From Phoronis australis (lineage: Eukaryota > Phoronida > Phoronidae): a DNA stretch of 64,000 nt. Below the pieces are notes generated by a model. That model ran no database searches and was not told where the DNA came from. It saw only the letters and a list, made by a program, of their open reading frames with translations. The stretch is taken from contig NMRA01000145.1 of the NCBI GenBank assembly GCA_002633005.1, positions 464,010 to 528,009 of the forward strand, written 5' to 3'. Shown one piece after another: positions 1 through 12,207 of the stretch; position 1 is the first letter of the stretch, and every line of letters starts with the position of its first letter. A program made the position numbers and the translations under genes.

Positions 1-3000
1 AGCCCGAATTTGACTTTGCACTGGAAGGATGTCAGACACCGACGCGTGCCAAGATAGCTTCTCTGATAGCCATTCTCGATAGCACGGTGAGCATTAGAAT
101 ATGTAAAAATGTGCATCTTGTATTTGGAAGTGGAAGAGTGTATGATTGGTGTAGCAATACATTGCATGTATCATGTTGAAAGACCATGAATTGTTGCAAC
201 TTCTGATGCCATCACTGAATTCACCTTATTCACATCTTAACCCAAATTTTTATCTCAGTTCAATGGATTCAAAGTCACTGCACACAGATGTGCTTTGGCT
301 GCAATTGTCAAGAGGGCGTTGTTTCATGTACAAGGTTTTTGGTATCAAGGTCATATTTTTTAATATAACGGTAGATTATTTTTCTTATATTTGATCTTCT
401 TTGATCTAGGGTGCCAAGGCGCTTGAAGATTTTATTGATGATGTCAAAAACGACCCCGACAAGGTCACAAACATGCCCAAGGATGGTACTGTGCATGAAA
501 TTTCAACAAATGTAAGTCCTTCATAGTGTGTCTCAACAGATGTAAGTGGTTCTTAGTGAGTCTCAACAAATATAGTCTTTCATAATGTGTCTCAACAGAT
601 GTAAGTGCTTCTTAGTGAGTCTCAACAAATATAGTCCTCTGTACTGTGTCTCAACAAATGTAAGTGCTTCATAGTTTGTCTCAACAAAATGTTCAGTAGT
701 AAGTCACAACAAAATAGTCCTTCATAATGTGTCTCAATAAGTGCTTCTTAGTGTGTCTCTAGAAATATAATCCTTAAGTTTGTAGTGTGTCTCAACTAAT
801 GTAAGTGCTTCTTAGTGTGTCTCAAGAAGTATAGTCCTTCACACTGTGTCTCAACAAATGTATGTCCTTTATAGTATGTCTCAACAAGTGTATGTGTTTT
901 GCAGTCATTCTCGACAAATGTAAATACTTCATAGTTATGAGGTAACTCATTCATTCCCTGTTACAATGACCCTTGCAGCCTGCAGCTGGTCACATAACTG
1001 GTGTTTTAGCTACATGCGGAAATACTAATGAAAACTAGTGGGTTAACCTGGGCAATGAAAACATGCATAGAGGAGACTGCATTTGTGAGCTTTATTAACA
1101 AGTACTACAGGCTATAGGTTATCAGACAGAATTCTCTTTCCTAGCTCTGACTGTGAATTCTGCTTATTCTCATCAGTCGTGATGGTTAAGTCCGTTTACA
1201 GTTGTCATGACATGGAATTGAAAGTCATTTTGTCTGACTATTTTTGTCATGTCCTTTACTTGATGAGACCCCATTTGACCACTTTTCACTGTTCATCCTT
1301 GCTTGTAGACGGTGATATTCCTCCAGAACTTGCAGCAGTGTGTCGAGACTGCCGGAGCCATGCTTACAGCTGCACAAGGTAAGTGGTGCGCTTGCTGGTG
1401 GCTGTTACAATTAAGGAAGGGTCTCCAAGGTTGTCGTCAACACTTTGGTGATAACTTATCTTGGCCTTAAGATCAGTCAACATTCAATTTTTAGTGGAGA
1501 CATAATCTTCATTTCAATAGCCATTATCCAACATGGTGGTAGCGTAATGAAACACTTGTTGTCACTAGATGGCAGTACAGTAGTTGTTAGACACTGTTGT
1601 ATGGTTTCAGAATGTACCTGAATGTAAGAAATTGCATTTTGTCGCTATGTACTCAGCCGGTCTGGTGCACTAGAACTAGAAACTGCATCGAGTTAATAGG
1701 CACTTTTTGTTCTCCCATTGCTAAAGAGTTTTTCATTTTAATGTTTCCTATTGAAGCAATTTGGAATGGCTGGCCTATCCTGAAATAGTCTGAAACATCT
1801 TTTGATTCATAAATCCTTAGGAGGTTCTGTGTAGCAACAGAAATATAATCTATCAAGACAAGGAAGATTTTGAGAACAATTTTGTAGGGCTATATGCCTT
1901 CATGATTTGGATTTTTTGACAGTTAATGAGTGGGAATGGTGTTTTTAGTCTTTCACAGCCAGTGCGAGATGAGACTACTTTGCATGTCAAACAATCGCAG
2001 GTTCATGTGGGTGTTGGTTACATTCTTTACAACTGACGTGTCTCGTGTGACATTCTCGCAGATGCAGCACAGGAAAAGCCTCTTGCCTTGGGTGTAAGTG
2101 AGGTGGTGGCGTACTCACGAAAACTCGTGTCAGGATTTTATGGTGCGTCGACAGTTTTCTGGAGACGTTCTGACATAGAGAGCTGTGTTACACGTTGGTG
2201 TCCATTGCAGTGGTGCACCTCTCACGGTTGTTAGCAGACGGGGTCTTTTTGTTGCTTGCAGTAATCCCATTAGTAAAGCTGTGTGGGTCACATGTGTTTT
2301 GGTCATATTTGCACTTTTGTGTTGTGTGAAGAAGCTGAATTGTTTTGTTAGTGGGTAGATACACTTCAAAACTGGTGTCGCGCTACCTGAAAGGCAATCT
2401 TGCTGATGAGCAGATACTCGTTTCGACCTCAGTTTCATTCATGATCAAATTAATACACTCTGTGACTAATTTCACGTGGCTGATATTTTTATTCATATTT
2501 GAAGGCGGTGCATGCTGGAGCAGGCACTGATTTGTGACCGTGACTCTGGAGTCAATGAGCAGGCAAATGCACTTACCATTCTCATTTTCTCACAAATAAA
2601 ATCCCCCCAGGATCACACACCCTGGATCCTCTTCAGAATCAGTCCACACAGTTTGTGTAATTTATGTAAATCATCTTTTAGTGCACAATTCTTTTGATGC
2701 GTGTTCTTTCCAACAAAGTGATGATATTCCATTTCAGATCCCAGTGCCCTGACTCAAGACGCCAAAAAGTACGCTATGAAAGTGGCAGAATATATGAGTA
2801 AGTTAAGTTGTGTCCGACTGTAAAGGGACAATGCATGATTCATAAGTAGAATGCCTATGAATCTCTCGACTGTAAAGGGAGAGTGCATGATTCATAGGTA
2901 GAATGCCTATGAATCTCTCGACTGTAAAGGGACAATGCATGATTCATAGGTAGAATGCCTATGAATCTCTCGACTGTAAAGGGACAATGCATGATTCATA

Positions 3001-6000
3001 GGTAGAATGCCTATGAATCTCTCGACTGTAAAGGGACAGTGCATGATTCATAGGTAGAATGCCTATGAATCTCTCGACTGTAAAGGGACAGTGCATGATT
3101 CATAGGTAGAATGCCTATGAATCTCTCGACTGTTACTTGGTTACTATTACACGGCCTCTGATTGGCTAAAATAAAAATGAATACAACAACTTACTTTTAC
3201 CCGGTAACATTGACGAAGCTGGTCTTGAAATAAAACCGTTCATTTCTGTCACCCTGACCACAAATGTCGCTATTTACAATCTGACCAATCAGGCACTGCA
3301 GAAACTATAAACTCGGATTATAAATCAAGCACACTATACCAGTAATAGTTGTGTTTTTATTAAATGCACCTTAATAATAATAAATGTCATCTTACTTATT
3401 TTATGTCACTTTTGCTTATGTGTCAGGAGGTTGAAAATTATTTCTTTTGCAGCTCGTGTGTTGTCAGCGCTGAGTCTCAACTTAACTAACAAGGCGCAGT
3501 CATACAGTGACCCCACCCTCAACTCCGTCTTTATGATGAATAACTATAACTACATTATGAAGGCCTTGGACAGGTAATTGTTCTTTACAGCGAAATCTTG
3601 GAGTTCCTTGGTGGATTTTCATGAAAGTTGGCAAGTATTTTTGTAATAGAGAGACGTCTATGCCAATTTTGGGCAGGTTTGACGTATTCCATGCCATCCA
3701 ATGTCCATTTGTATGTTACCAAAACACCATTAATAGCACACCGTTTGCGTTTCAGTCATGGAAACAGTACAACGCTCCATGTTGCTCTTGTAAAAATTAA
3801 GTTTGTTTGGAAATGCAAGTTTTCTTTATGTACAAACCAGATTCAAATCTACTTTGTGATAAACAGACCTTCAGGCTTAATACAAGACTAAGTCAACTAG
3901 CTTTTTATGTAGATTAGAAATCAAGGACGATAGAGTGCATGTTGGAACAGCTAGAGAGAAGAGTGGTTGCCAGACATGATGGGAAAACTAGATTGTTTAG
4001 ATTAGTTTAGGTCATACCGTTAGCACTCTTGAATGTCTTCTTTTGTCTTCGTCGTTATTCAGGGACGGTTTGTTGGATCTGATTCACCAGTGGAATCCGG
4101 ATGTCAAAAAGTTTTACGAAGCTCAAATCATAGAACAGAAGAGGATGTACTCCCAGAGGTAACTATGCAGTTAAGATTTGAGATGGCTATATTCCCTGAG
4201 GTAACGATGCGGTTAAGATTTGAGGTGGCTACTTCAGATTGTTTAACACTAGCTCATGTGGCAAAAACATGTTAGTGTTAAAAGTGTTTCTTCATTATAT
4301 ATTTAATATTCATCCATTTTGCTCGTCAATGAAATTCAAGGAAACATTTAATATACTATTTCCGCTTGATATTAGTTTAAAGAACTAGCCCATAAAATGA
4401 ATTCTAGCAGAAATAATTAGGGCAATACCTATTCACAAAAAAGTTAAGTTTTGAATTTCTGGTGGTGCACCCTCAAAATGGCCACCACAGTTGAATGCCA
4501 ATGAACTTCAAGCTCTATGAAACTGTTAATAGAAAATATGAGCTGTAGATTGCAGAATGCCCCTACTCTGGTGATACCTTTCAATTGATGAGACTCTTTC
4601 TATGTTCTCATCTATGTATCTAGTTTAAATATAAGTTAATAATCATAATTATAATAATAGCAATGCAGTAACAGTTAGTAAATAGTAATATAACATTATA
4701 ATAATGATCTAGTCATTATGTATAATGAATAATATTTTCCATGATGACACATTGTTCATAATTACAGCATCTATTATCTGACACATTGTTTTGTTAGACA
4801 GCTTATTTCAGCACTGTTATTGTTTTAACAATGTAGTTTACTGAATGGTTTCTACTTGTACAGTTTCAGTCGTGTAATGCACTATATCCTAGAAGTACAC
4901 AAACCAATGTCACAACAGAAAACATCATCAGCAGAAACGATGAAGGTAAATAGTTTTAGATAATGAGCTCAAGTTGAGCTATGTTCTTTTCTTGCTATTG
5001 ATGTTTTTATGGTTTGCAATGTCTGTAATACCCATCATCCAAGCCCCCTGTTGGCTGGAAAGGTAGACGTACATTCTCTGTTTTCATTGGTTGATTTCAT
5101 TCAGGTTTGGATGACTTGTATCCCATAATCCATTGTGATGTGACATTATAAGTAGACTTTCCCTTGCTTTGCAAAATGTTCCCTCACAGTAGCATTGCTT
5201 TGCAGGATGATATTTTATGATCATTAATGGTCTTTCTTGTTTTCAAGGACACTTGTCAACCTACCTGTTTGGTATGAGGTTAACTGGTTATTTTCGCTTA
5301 CTTTTCATTGATTTTGTTGTTTAGTTATTTTCACTATCTATTCAATATATAAGTCAATGAATGAAAATCTAATGTGCATTACTGCTAGAGTTTAGCGGTT
5401 AAACTAAAACTTGAAAATTGTTTTTTTCGATGACATTGCAGCTTAAAGACAAGGAAAGGCAAATAATTAAAGACAAGTTTGCCGTAAGTTTTTATAAGTT
5501 GACTTTTTATATCTGCAAGAAGTGGGTCACTGAAGGGAAAGGTGTGATTTCAACACCCTTGTACACACAAATGCTAAATCTCAGAGGAGGTGGGACGTGG
5601 AGGTAACTTGGGGATGCAGAAGTGATCACCACCGAGGGTGGATGAAAATGATGACGACTGGGTGGCTGAGTTTAACAAAGTTGAATATGTACTCTGTGTC
5701 CCATATTTTTCCTTCCTACTGTTCTGCATAATAATACAGTAAACCATTCCTTTGTAAAAATCATTGTCCTAAACACCACTTGGGTTTAGTTCAATAGTTG
5801 TCATGTAGTTTCGATTTTAGAAGTGGTAAAATCTTGAGTAAGACAACCTTAATGGAATGTGTTTTTACCACACTGGCCCATAGGAAGGTGATGCAATCAT
5901 GACAAGCCAAATCTGAAAAGTCAAAGAGTGGCTGTATTAAGATTTGTGGTCATCTTGACACTTGTTTCATAATGTGCGTGTGACTTTTTGAATTAGTACA

Positions 6001-6427
6001 TTTGGTTGCTACACCAGGTTCTAGTATTGTTACATTTTGTCTAAATCTGAGACTCATTTGTCTCTGGGGTTAGTTTATTCCATGCACGATCTATCAGGGT
6101 ATTTAACAAGTTTGTTAATATGAAATATATCGAAGTGTATTCTAGAATCCACTAAGAATTCTCCCACATGATTTTATACTTCTTTTGCAGGGATTCAACA
6201 AGGAAATTGAGGACCTCTACCGTGTCCAGCGGGGCTATGCCATCCCCGACCCCGAACTGCAGAAATCTCTGATACTTGAAAATAAAGATTATGTGATTAC
6301 ACGCTATCAGGTGTTTTTGGATAAATACCAACAGATGGCGTTCACAAAGAACATTACCAAATACATAAAGTATAAAGTGGCAGACTTGGAGCAACTGCTT
6401 GAGAAATTTTTTGATTCTGCATCGTAA
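1..6427 (+). CDS. EXOC7: Exocyst complex component 7 (Exo70), C-terminal ~307 residues, ten exons
   Basis: Exo70 is the exocyst subunit that binds PI(4,5)P2 and tethers secretory vesicles to the plasma membrane. Exons, all with GT-AG borders and compatible phases, are 1-86, 410-511, 1309-1378, 2062-2091, 2738-2797, 3453-3573, 4063-4158, 4864-4945, 5442-5483 and 6191-6427 (TAA). The gene enters from the left, so the N-terminal half is missing. The spliced frame stays open and gives family landmarks: GAKALEDFIDDVKNDPDK, NMPKDGTVHE, a VIFLQNLQQCVETAGAML block, NNYNYIMKALDR, LKDKERQIIKDKF, and the C-terminal FTKNITKYIKYKVADLEQL. That last block holds the basic residues known in the family to contact phosphoinositide. 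The 30-nt exon 2062-2091 and exon 2738-2797 encode the poorly conserved linker between conserved blocks; this linker is where I am least sure of exact borders. No stop or frameshift is seen. Confidence 0.97.
501..935 (+). repeat. ~30-bp tandem array in EXOC7 intron that includes the splice donor
   Basis: About fifteen diverged units of roughly 30 bp follow the pattern TCTCAACAAATGTAAGTGCT plus a variable tail ending near TAGTGTG. The first unit overlaps the last 11 bases of exon 410-511 and contains its real donor (GT at 512). Exact GTAAGT copies recur at 542, 601, 660 and 801, and other units have decayed versions. The array looks as if it grew from the exon-intron junction. Confidence 0.85.
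2819..3130 (+). repeat. Six tandem 52-bp units, each carrying a 10-bp-stem hairpin
   Basis: Units start at 2819, 2871, 2923, 2975, 3027 and 3079 and are nearly identical. Each holds GATTCATAGG, a 7-base spacer TAGAATG, then CCTATGAATC, a perfect 10-bp inverted repeat (the first copy has one change). The array starts 21 bases after the donor of exon 2738-2797. Confidence 0.93.
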
Positions 6428-7900
6428 ACAGGAAATGGAGAGATGAGCTGCCAATATGGTGGACAACTGTTTTTGTGCTCAATGGAGAGAAGAGGGTGTG
6501 CTTGGGAGGGCCACCATGATTGTGGTTTACTGACATAAATTATTTTATTGGAAACAGTATAATTACTTGCCATCTTTAAGAAGATTGACAAGATTAATTT
6601 TCACAGTAAACGTGGTTTCTGCTAACATTGAGGTCTTGCTTTCCATCGACGTAGGAGATTAATCTACGTGCCCGTTTGGCCAGATGTATTTGTAGCCGCT
6701 GATTGTAAATTTGGGCAGGTGCGTGTAATGAAAATGTTGTCACTACTGGCTGTAACAGTACAAGACATAGGGAGGTAGGGAGGTGCGTGTAATAAAAAGG
6801 TTGTCACTACTGGCTGTATTACAGTACAAGACAAAGGGATGCGCGTGTAATGAAAATGTCACTACTGGCTGTATTACAGTACAAGACATAGGGAGGTGCG
6901 TGTAATAAAAATGTCACTACTGGCTGTATTACAGTATAGGACAAAAGTAATGGGAGTAAATACCATTTCCCTATCATGGTGGCTAATTCTGTTAGCAGCA
7001 AAAATTTCTGGTGAAGACTATTAGGGCAGTAAAACTGTAATTACGGAGTCACTTAGCCACCTTACTAACTTTCCTGCTGATTCCCCTTCATTTTTGGTCA
7101 TAAGATTGAGTACTCTTGACTGTAAATTCGACTTTGGCCCAACCGTTACCATTAGGTACCATTGTCTTGCAGTGTAAAAATCAAGAAATTTCCGCTATTA
7201 CAATCTAATTTAGAATCATGCTGGATTAAACTTGTCCAGCACGCCTTTTGTGTTGGTACACAATACTATGGTTGAGCTGGTAAGACCTTGCAATCGCACA
7301 GAGGAATCAACAGGTGAAAGTTAAGTCTAATTTCCTTGAAAGTCAACCGGTTTTCTCCATTCGAAGTTTTTTTTTTGGTGAAAGTATTTCTTACATAACA
7401 CATCTGCTTCACGACATTTGTTGAAAGTTGTTTGCAAATACTATTTTTAAATTTCGGTTGGCATCAGGCGCGCTGTTTTAAACAGAACTGTTGGATTACA
7501 TGAGCATCAGATGAAAGCAGACAATAAGAGAGCTGGATTGTGTAAACCGTGGTTTCCCACTGTCAAACTGATAACAATGTGGCTGTATCCCGACTGGCGG
7601 ATCAGTCAGTCGGATACTTGTTCCACACTGCGCGGGTGCCTAATGTTTTGGATGAATACTGCTGCCTTGTACTGTAAATATGTAATGTGTAAACCAACTC
7701 GGTGCAGTTTGTGTAGTCAGAAAATATTTGACCTTTGCTTAGACCTATAACAGCTGTCAACCTTGTCCTCTTAGATCAGTGAAAACTACCATTGGCAGTC
7801 GTGGTAATAGAAAATGGGGATTTGTAATTTTGTGGGCCATGGGAGTTGCTGAAATTACATTGTGCAATAAAGAAAATACTGGTAATTGCTGGTTTTGTTC
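6428..7900 (+). other. EXOC7 3' untranslated region and downstream flank
   Basis: This stretch has no convincing coding frame. AATAAA hexamers that could serve as poly(A) signals occur at 6791 and 6904, both inside a tandem repeat, and another lies near 7865. The transcript end cannot be fixed from sequence alone. Confidence 0.5.
6717..6946 (+). repeat. ~55-bp tandem repeat, four copies, in EXOC7 3' flank
   Basis: Four copies share the pattern GGTGCGTGTAATAAAAATG, TCACTACTGGCTGTATTACA and GTACAAGACATAGGG. Two copies carry AATAAA, so the repeat supplies candidate poly(A) signals to the upstream gene. Confidence 0.85.
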
Positions 7901-10461
7901 ATTTTTCTCTGTCTGTTTACAGTTAAATATCCTGTACATTATAGAATTTAAAACAGTTCATGTGTTGCAGTACATGTGTCGAACTTTTTAAGGGGATTAC
8001 AAAAACGTTATTTAGAATGCAGGTGACTTCTACTGTTTTCAAGTTGTCAACAGTGGGGAGGTTTGGTTGTGCGAATTGTGCATAGAGTTCATAGGGCATG
8101 TGGTACATTCAGAAGAGCAATAATTTCACTTGTAAATGTGTGATTGGAAATTAGGAGTTTGAGGGGTAAGTGATAACCACTGAGGGTAGCATGATAGGGG
8201 AAGAAATTGGTAAGTACACAATTCTAACCCATCGACTTCGCCAATCAGTTTCTGGGTATGCCCGTATTTTGTTCTCTGTTCCTGTATGTGAAGCTGTACC
8301 TACATGTATGTGTTGATTGGAAGGATCACGTGACCCTTTACAGTGTATGATATTATTTCCAAGCCAGGATTTGGTCTAGTGTCAGATTTAACGAGTGCTA
8401 CGTAGTTTGGATCAATCAAGAGTATCGATAGATAATACATGCTGTGAGCATGCCCTTTACAACTGAGATTCCTTATCACAACCCCTTTTGTGTACATTCT
8501 TTCAGGGACTGCTTCTGTTGTGAGTTAGTGATGCGAAAATTAGGCGATATAAGTCATGCTAGAAACTACTTTCCCACGAATATCTCAAGGCTTGGGTTTT
8601 TATTAACAAAATCGCTATTTATACTTGATATATTTTGAAAATTCAATAATCCACGTAAGTCTTGATTCTACTCCTTTATTCAGATTTTATGGTTTCCATC
8701 GGTTTTCGTGTCCCAAATAGAAAATCGAAAAAAAGACCGTGGATGCTTTCAAGCCTTGAATTTAGATAGGAAACAGTCATTATCCTGATTACTATATGAC
8801 CTTCCAGTGAATATAGATTCGCTCTCTTGATGACAGCGACAGTAAGGCTGGAATGTGGAGAAAACCAGTCCAGCTGACCATGTGACCTTGTCGGGAGAAA
8901 TTCAAAAGATTTCTTCAAATTGATCCTTATATCGTTCGGTTTAAAAGGGTTTTACATCATGTAAAAGTAGACAATCGTTGAATTTGTGAAAGTGAAACCA
9001 AAACTGACTTGAAACTAGGCGTCTTCTCATAACTCGGCGATGAGGCATGACGTCTGAACTTATTCTCCCACAACAAAATGTGTGTAGTGGCATTACGTCT
9101 TCGTCTCCGTCAGGGGCAAGCGTCCCGGCGTCCAGGGTGGCGTCGAGCCTCCACCACCGTACATGACTCCAAAACCCCTGGATGGATGTTCGGTGAAATT
9201 TTGTAGAAAGGCATGCTTCCGACTATGAATGGGATGTACCTAGCCTATTCGACTACTTCTGTCCCCCTTAGTGACGACGCTAGCGTACCGAGTGGCCTTG
9301 ACGGATTGCCAAATAGATTTCTTAGTATTAAGCAGAAGAAAACTTCATATTTTATAACTGTTCTTTTCTGCGCTTAGTGTTTTTGGAGTCCTTTGTACTC
9401 TTACATTTGCCAAACCGATTCAAGGATGATAATGAAATATCACAGGCTCCATATGTTCCTGTTGAGATTGACCACAGTTGATTTTGATTTTAGACCAGAT
9501 CCCGCCACTGTTGCGTCCCTTAGTACCGTTTTGTAAATTTTCCTTTGGAAATTAAAGTTGGCCCCACCCCGTACGACATCTTAGATCCGCCAGTGTAACA
9601 AACTTATATCAATAGATTGGTTTGTAAGCTGGAAGATGCCATCGCCAGCCGGCATTCAAATGTTCTGAAGCGGGTTCACCCGGCTGATCCGAGGGAGTGA
9701 ATCAAGAGCAGGCCAGAGTAGTTGGCTAAAACCATTCAATAAAAATACCAAATAAATAGTATAACACTATGAACAGGAACACACACGCCTTACTTGTAAA
9801 TCATGTATTTTCTTGAATTGCTTAAAAATTCAGCATGATGGTCTTATGCTTTAAGACCTTTCTCGAACATAATGTCGTGACAATAGACATCTTAATGCTG
9901 TGATGTCTACGGTCGTGACCTTGTCTAGATCGGAAGACGGTAGGCCTACGCACAGAGATGAGGTCTAGGCGTTATTTTAGGAGTTTAATTTTGGGTCTTC
10001 GTCATGCAGTGGGTAAATTGATTTGCCACCATATTTTTAGCAAGCAGTTTGATTTTCTGAATATTTTTCGTTAAACAAACCCTTCCTTTCGAGTACAGGG
10101 TTGGGTGCTTTACATACCATAGCAGAAACGTACTCTGGCACTAAGTTGCAAGATCCGGTTGATCTCGCGTCAAATTCACGCTGAACAATACTTCTTGTAT
10201 TGAAATATAAAATGAACATGTTAAGAGGTTTTAAATGTCGGTTGTACAATATTTTTAATTACTGGTCAAACTTAGATAAAAAACTACACCTGTGCACATA
10301 GGTGTGAAAAAATCACTTCATTCTTACGGTCTTACTGACACTTGCGACTCGATTCATCAGCCTTGTATCATCACTGCATGGTGACAAGGGTATGAACCAT
10401 ATATTCCATGTTTCAAGCTTAGGTTTTTACTGCTTGTAATAGGTTATTTTCGTGAACGCTT
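7901..10461. other. Intergenic, no gene recognised
   Basis: Only short frames without recognisable domains are present. The 9040-9320 part looks like diverged dispersed repeat. No RNA gene or element boundary could be defined. Confidence 0.4.
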
Positions 10462-12207
10462 TCACGCGCGTTTACCTCTAAGTGGGAAACTGTCAATCTT
10501 TCTTTCAATTTCTTTTAGAATTTGTCGGTCCCATCAACTTCAACTGCTCTACATGGTTTTAATACAGGCGGAATGTTCTTACATCCAGGCAACCTAACAG
10601 GGATTATGGTGCTGTCTTCTCCTCTTTCGCTCCTATCGGCAATAATTGACGTAAGAGTACGGAAAGCCACCGACGTGCCTGTGAAGAAGTCATCACTGCA
10701 GAAAACTAGTACATATTGACACGATTTGTCGAGGATAGTCCATGATTCGACAGTGTTCTCTCCACACAACAGATCTCGATCAAGAAAGAAGCACCGTACT
10801 TGCAACTGCTTCTCCAAGTACGTCAGACACTATTGCGGCAATTTGGTCGATGTCGTCATCATGGTAAACGACACCAAACTCGTACTCATCTTCGTATTGT
10901 CCCCTAGCTAACCGTTGAGCTTTACTGCTCATTTCTTTTGCACTGTCTGAAGAACCCATTTTCTCATAAATATTCGCCCACAACTCGTACAAATCGCTGT
11001 CTAGATTTCCGCCATGTTGTTCAGCCTGCTGGCACCGTCCAATGGCGGCATGGTATTCACCTTTCAGGAAATGGGCTTTTGCTAATTCCCGTGAACAGTA
11101 CCACACATCAAACCCCTTTTCAATAGCAATTTTAAAACAACCTATGGCTTTGTTGAGTAACTTTACTTTCTCGGAAGAGTTGTCTAGCTTACACTCACAG
11201 TCATATTTCTCAAGACTCCACAGCCCTAGCAAATGGTGACCATAACCATTCTCCTCGTCCAAATCAATAGCTGCTTGCAAATCATCTCTGGCTTCAGGCA
11301 TGAAACCCATGTTCATGTATGCGAGACTAGTGCGTCTGAGAATCATAGGCGCGTTTGTAGAAGTTGCTTTCTCATTAGCCTTTTTCATACAGCTTTGTAC
11401 TGTGCAATCAGAAAATTCTTTTGGACAGTCTAGGCCTTCAACATCTCCCAGTCGTCTATATTTTTGCGGTCGATCGTATCTGGACATAAGTGATCCTATG
11501 AAGCACCATGCCTTTGGGACCGTGTCTTTCCATAACTCTTGTAGAACGGTATCATTCGAAGTTGGGGTTGGCTGTTTGGAGGTCACAATCCTATAAAGGT
11601 ATTCCATTGATTCTTTAAAGTATTTAGACTGCGTCTTGCCGTATGTGTTATCTGTGATGAAACAGAAGTAGGCATATCCGAGAGACCATTCTATTTTGGT
11701 GTCCTTGGGAACTTCATTGCAATGTATTGCTTCAAGAAACAAACTTCGGGCTACTGGAATACCACCCGGTTGCAGTTGAGCATTGACAGCTGACATAATC
11801 CCAGCAAGCTCATACTTAGCGTACGCCTTACTTCTGTCTACCAACGAATCGTTGGACAGGATATCCTGGATTTTCGTCTCGTACTCTTCAGCTTTTGAAG
11901 GAAGTTTCATTTGTTCATAGGTGAACAGTAGGTTGAGTAGGGCGTTTATACTAGAGGGGTTTTCTGTAAGAACGTCTTCAAACCATCGAACAGCTTTGTC
12001 GTTTTCATTTATTTTGAAGTTCAAATATCCCAGTAAAATCATCATGGTGTGTCTTCTTGCATTCGGTTCACTTTTTATTTCTCTTGAAAATCGATGAAGG
12101 CACTTTTCAAACGTGCCTTTCATGTTCTGTAGAAAGCGGTTTGTGAAAAGGCTGGCGATGCCATCCTTACGCAGTTGCTTCACTACATCCCTGCCTTCTG
12201 CCATCAT
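10462..12207 (-). pseudogene. TPR-TIR protein copy 1, frame disrupted in the TIR-like domain
   Basis: The start is ATG-ATG at 12207, four bases after a splice acceptor (TTGCAG, then ATTC), so the coding part is one exon behind a leader intron. The TPR region matches copy 2 throughout: RDVVKQLRKDGI, LLNLLFTYEQMKLPSKAEEY, SKAYAKYELAGIMSAVNAQL, AWCFIGSLMSRYDRPQKY. Near 10820 four extra bases (GTAC on the coding strand) precede the LEKQL codons. The main frame then ends in an unrelated tail at 10780, while the TIR-like part continues in another frame (10817-10515: CFFLDRDLLCGENTVESW, VLVFCSDDFF). A second one-base loss creates a TAA at 10515, and homology (KEIERKIDSF) runs on to a TGA at 10462. 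It could be a young pseudogene, a truncated TPR-only protein of about 475 aa, or an assembly error. Confidence 0.8.

Noticed and set aside
2819-3130. Regular repeats with hairpins that could be read as a CRISPR array
   Set aside because: Units are contiguous without unique spacers, and the DNA is eukaryotic, inside an intron.
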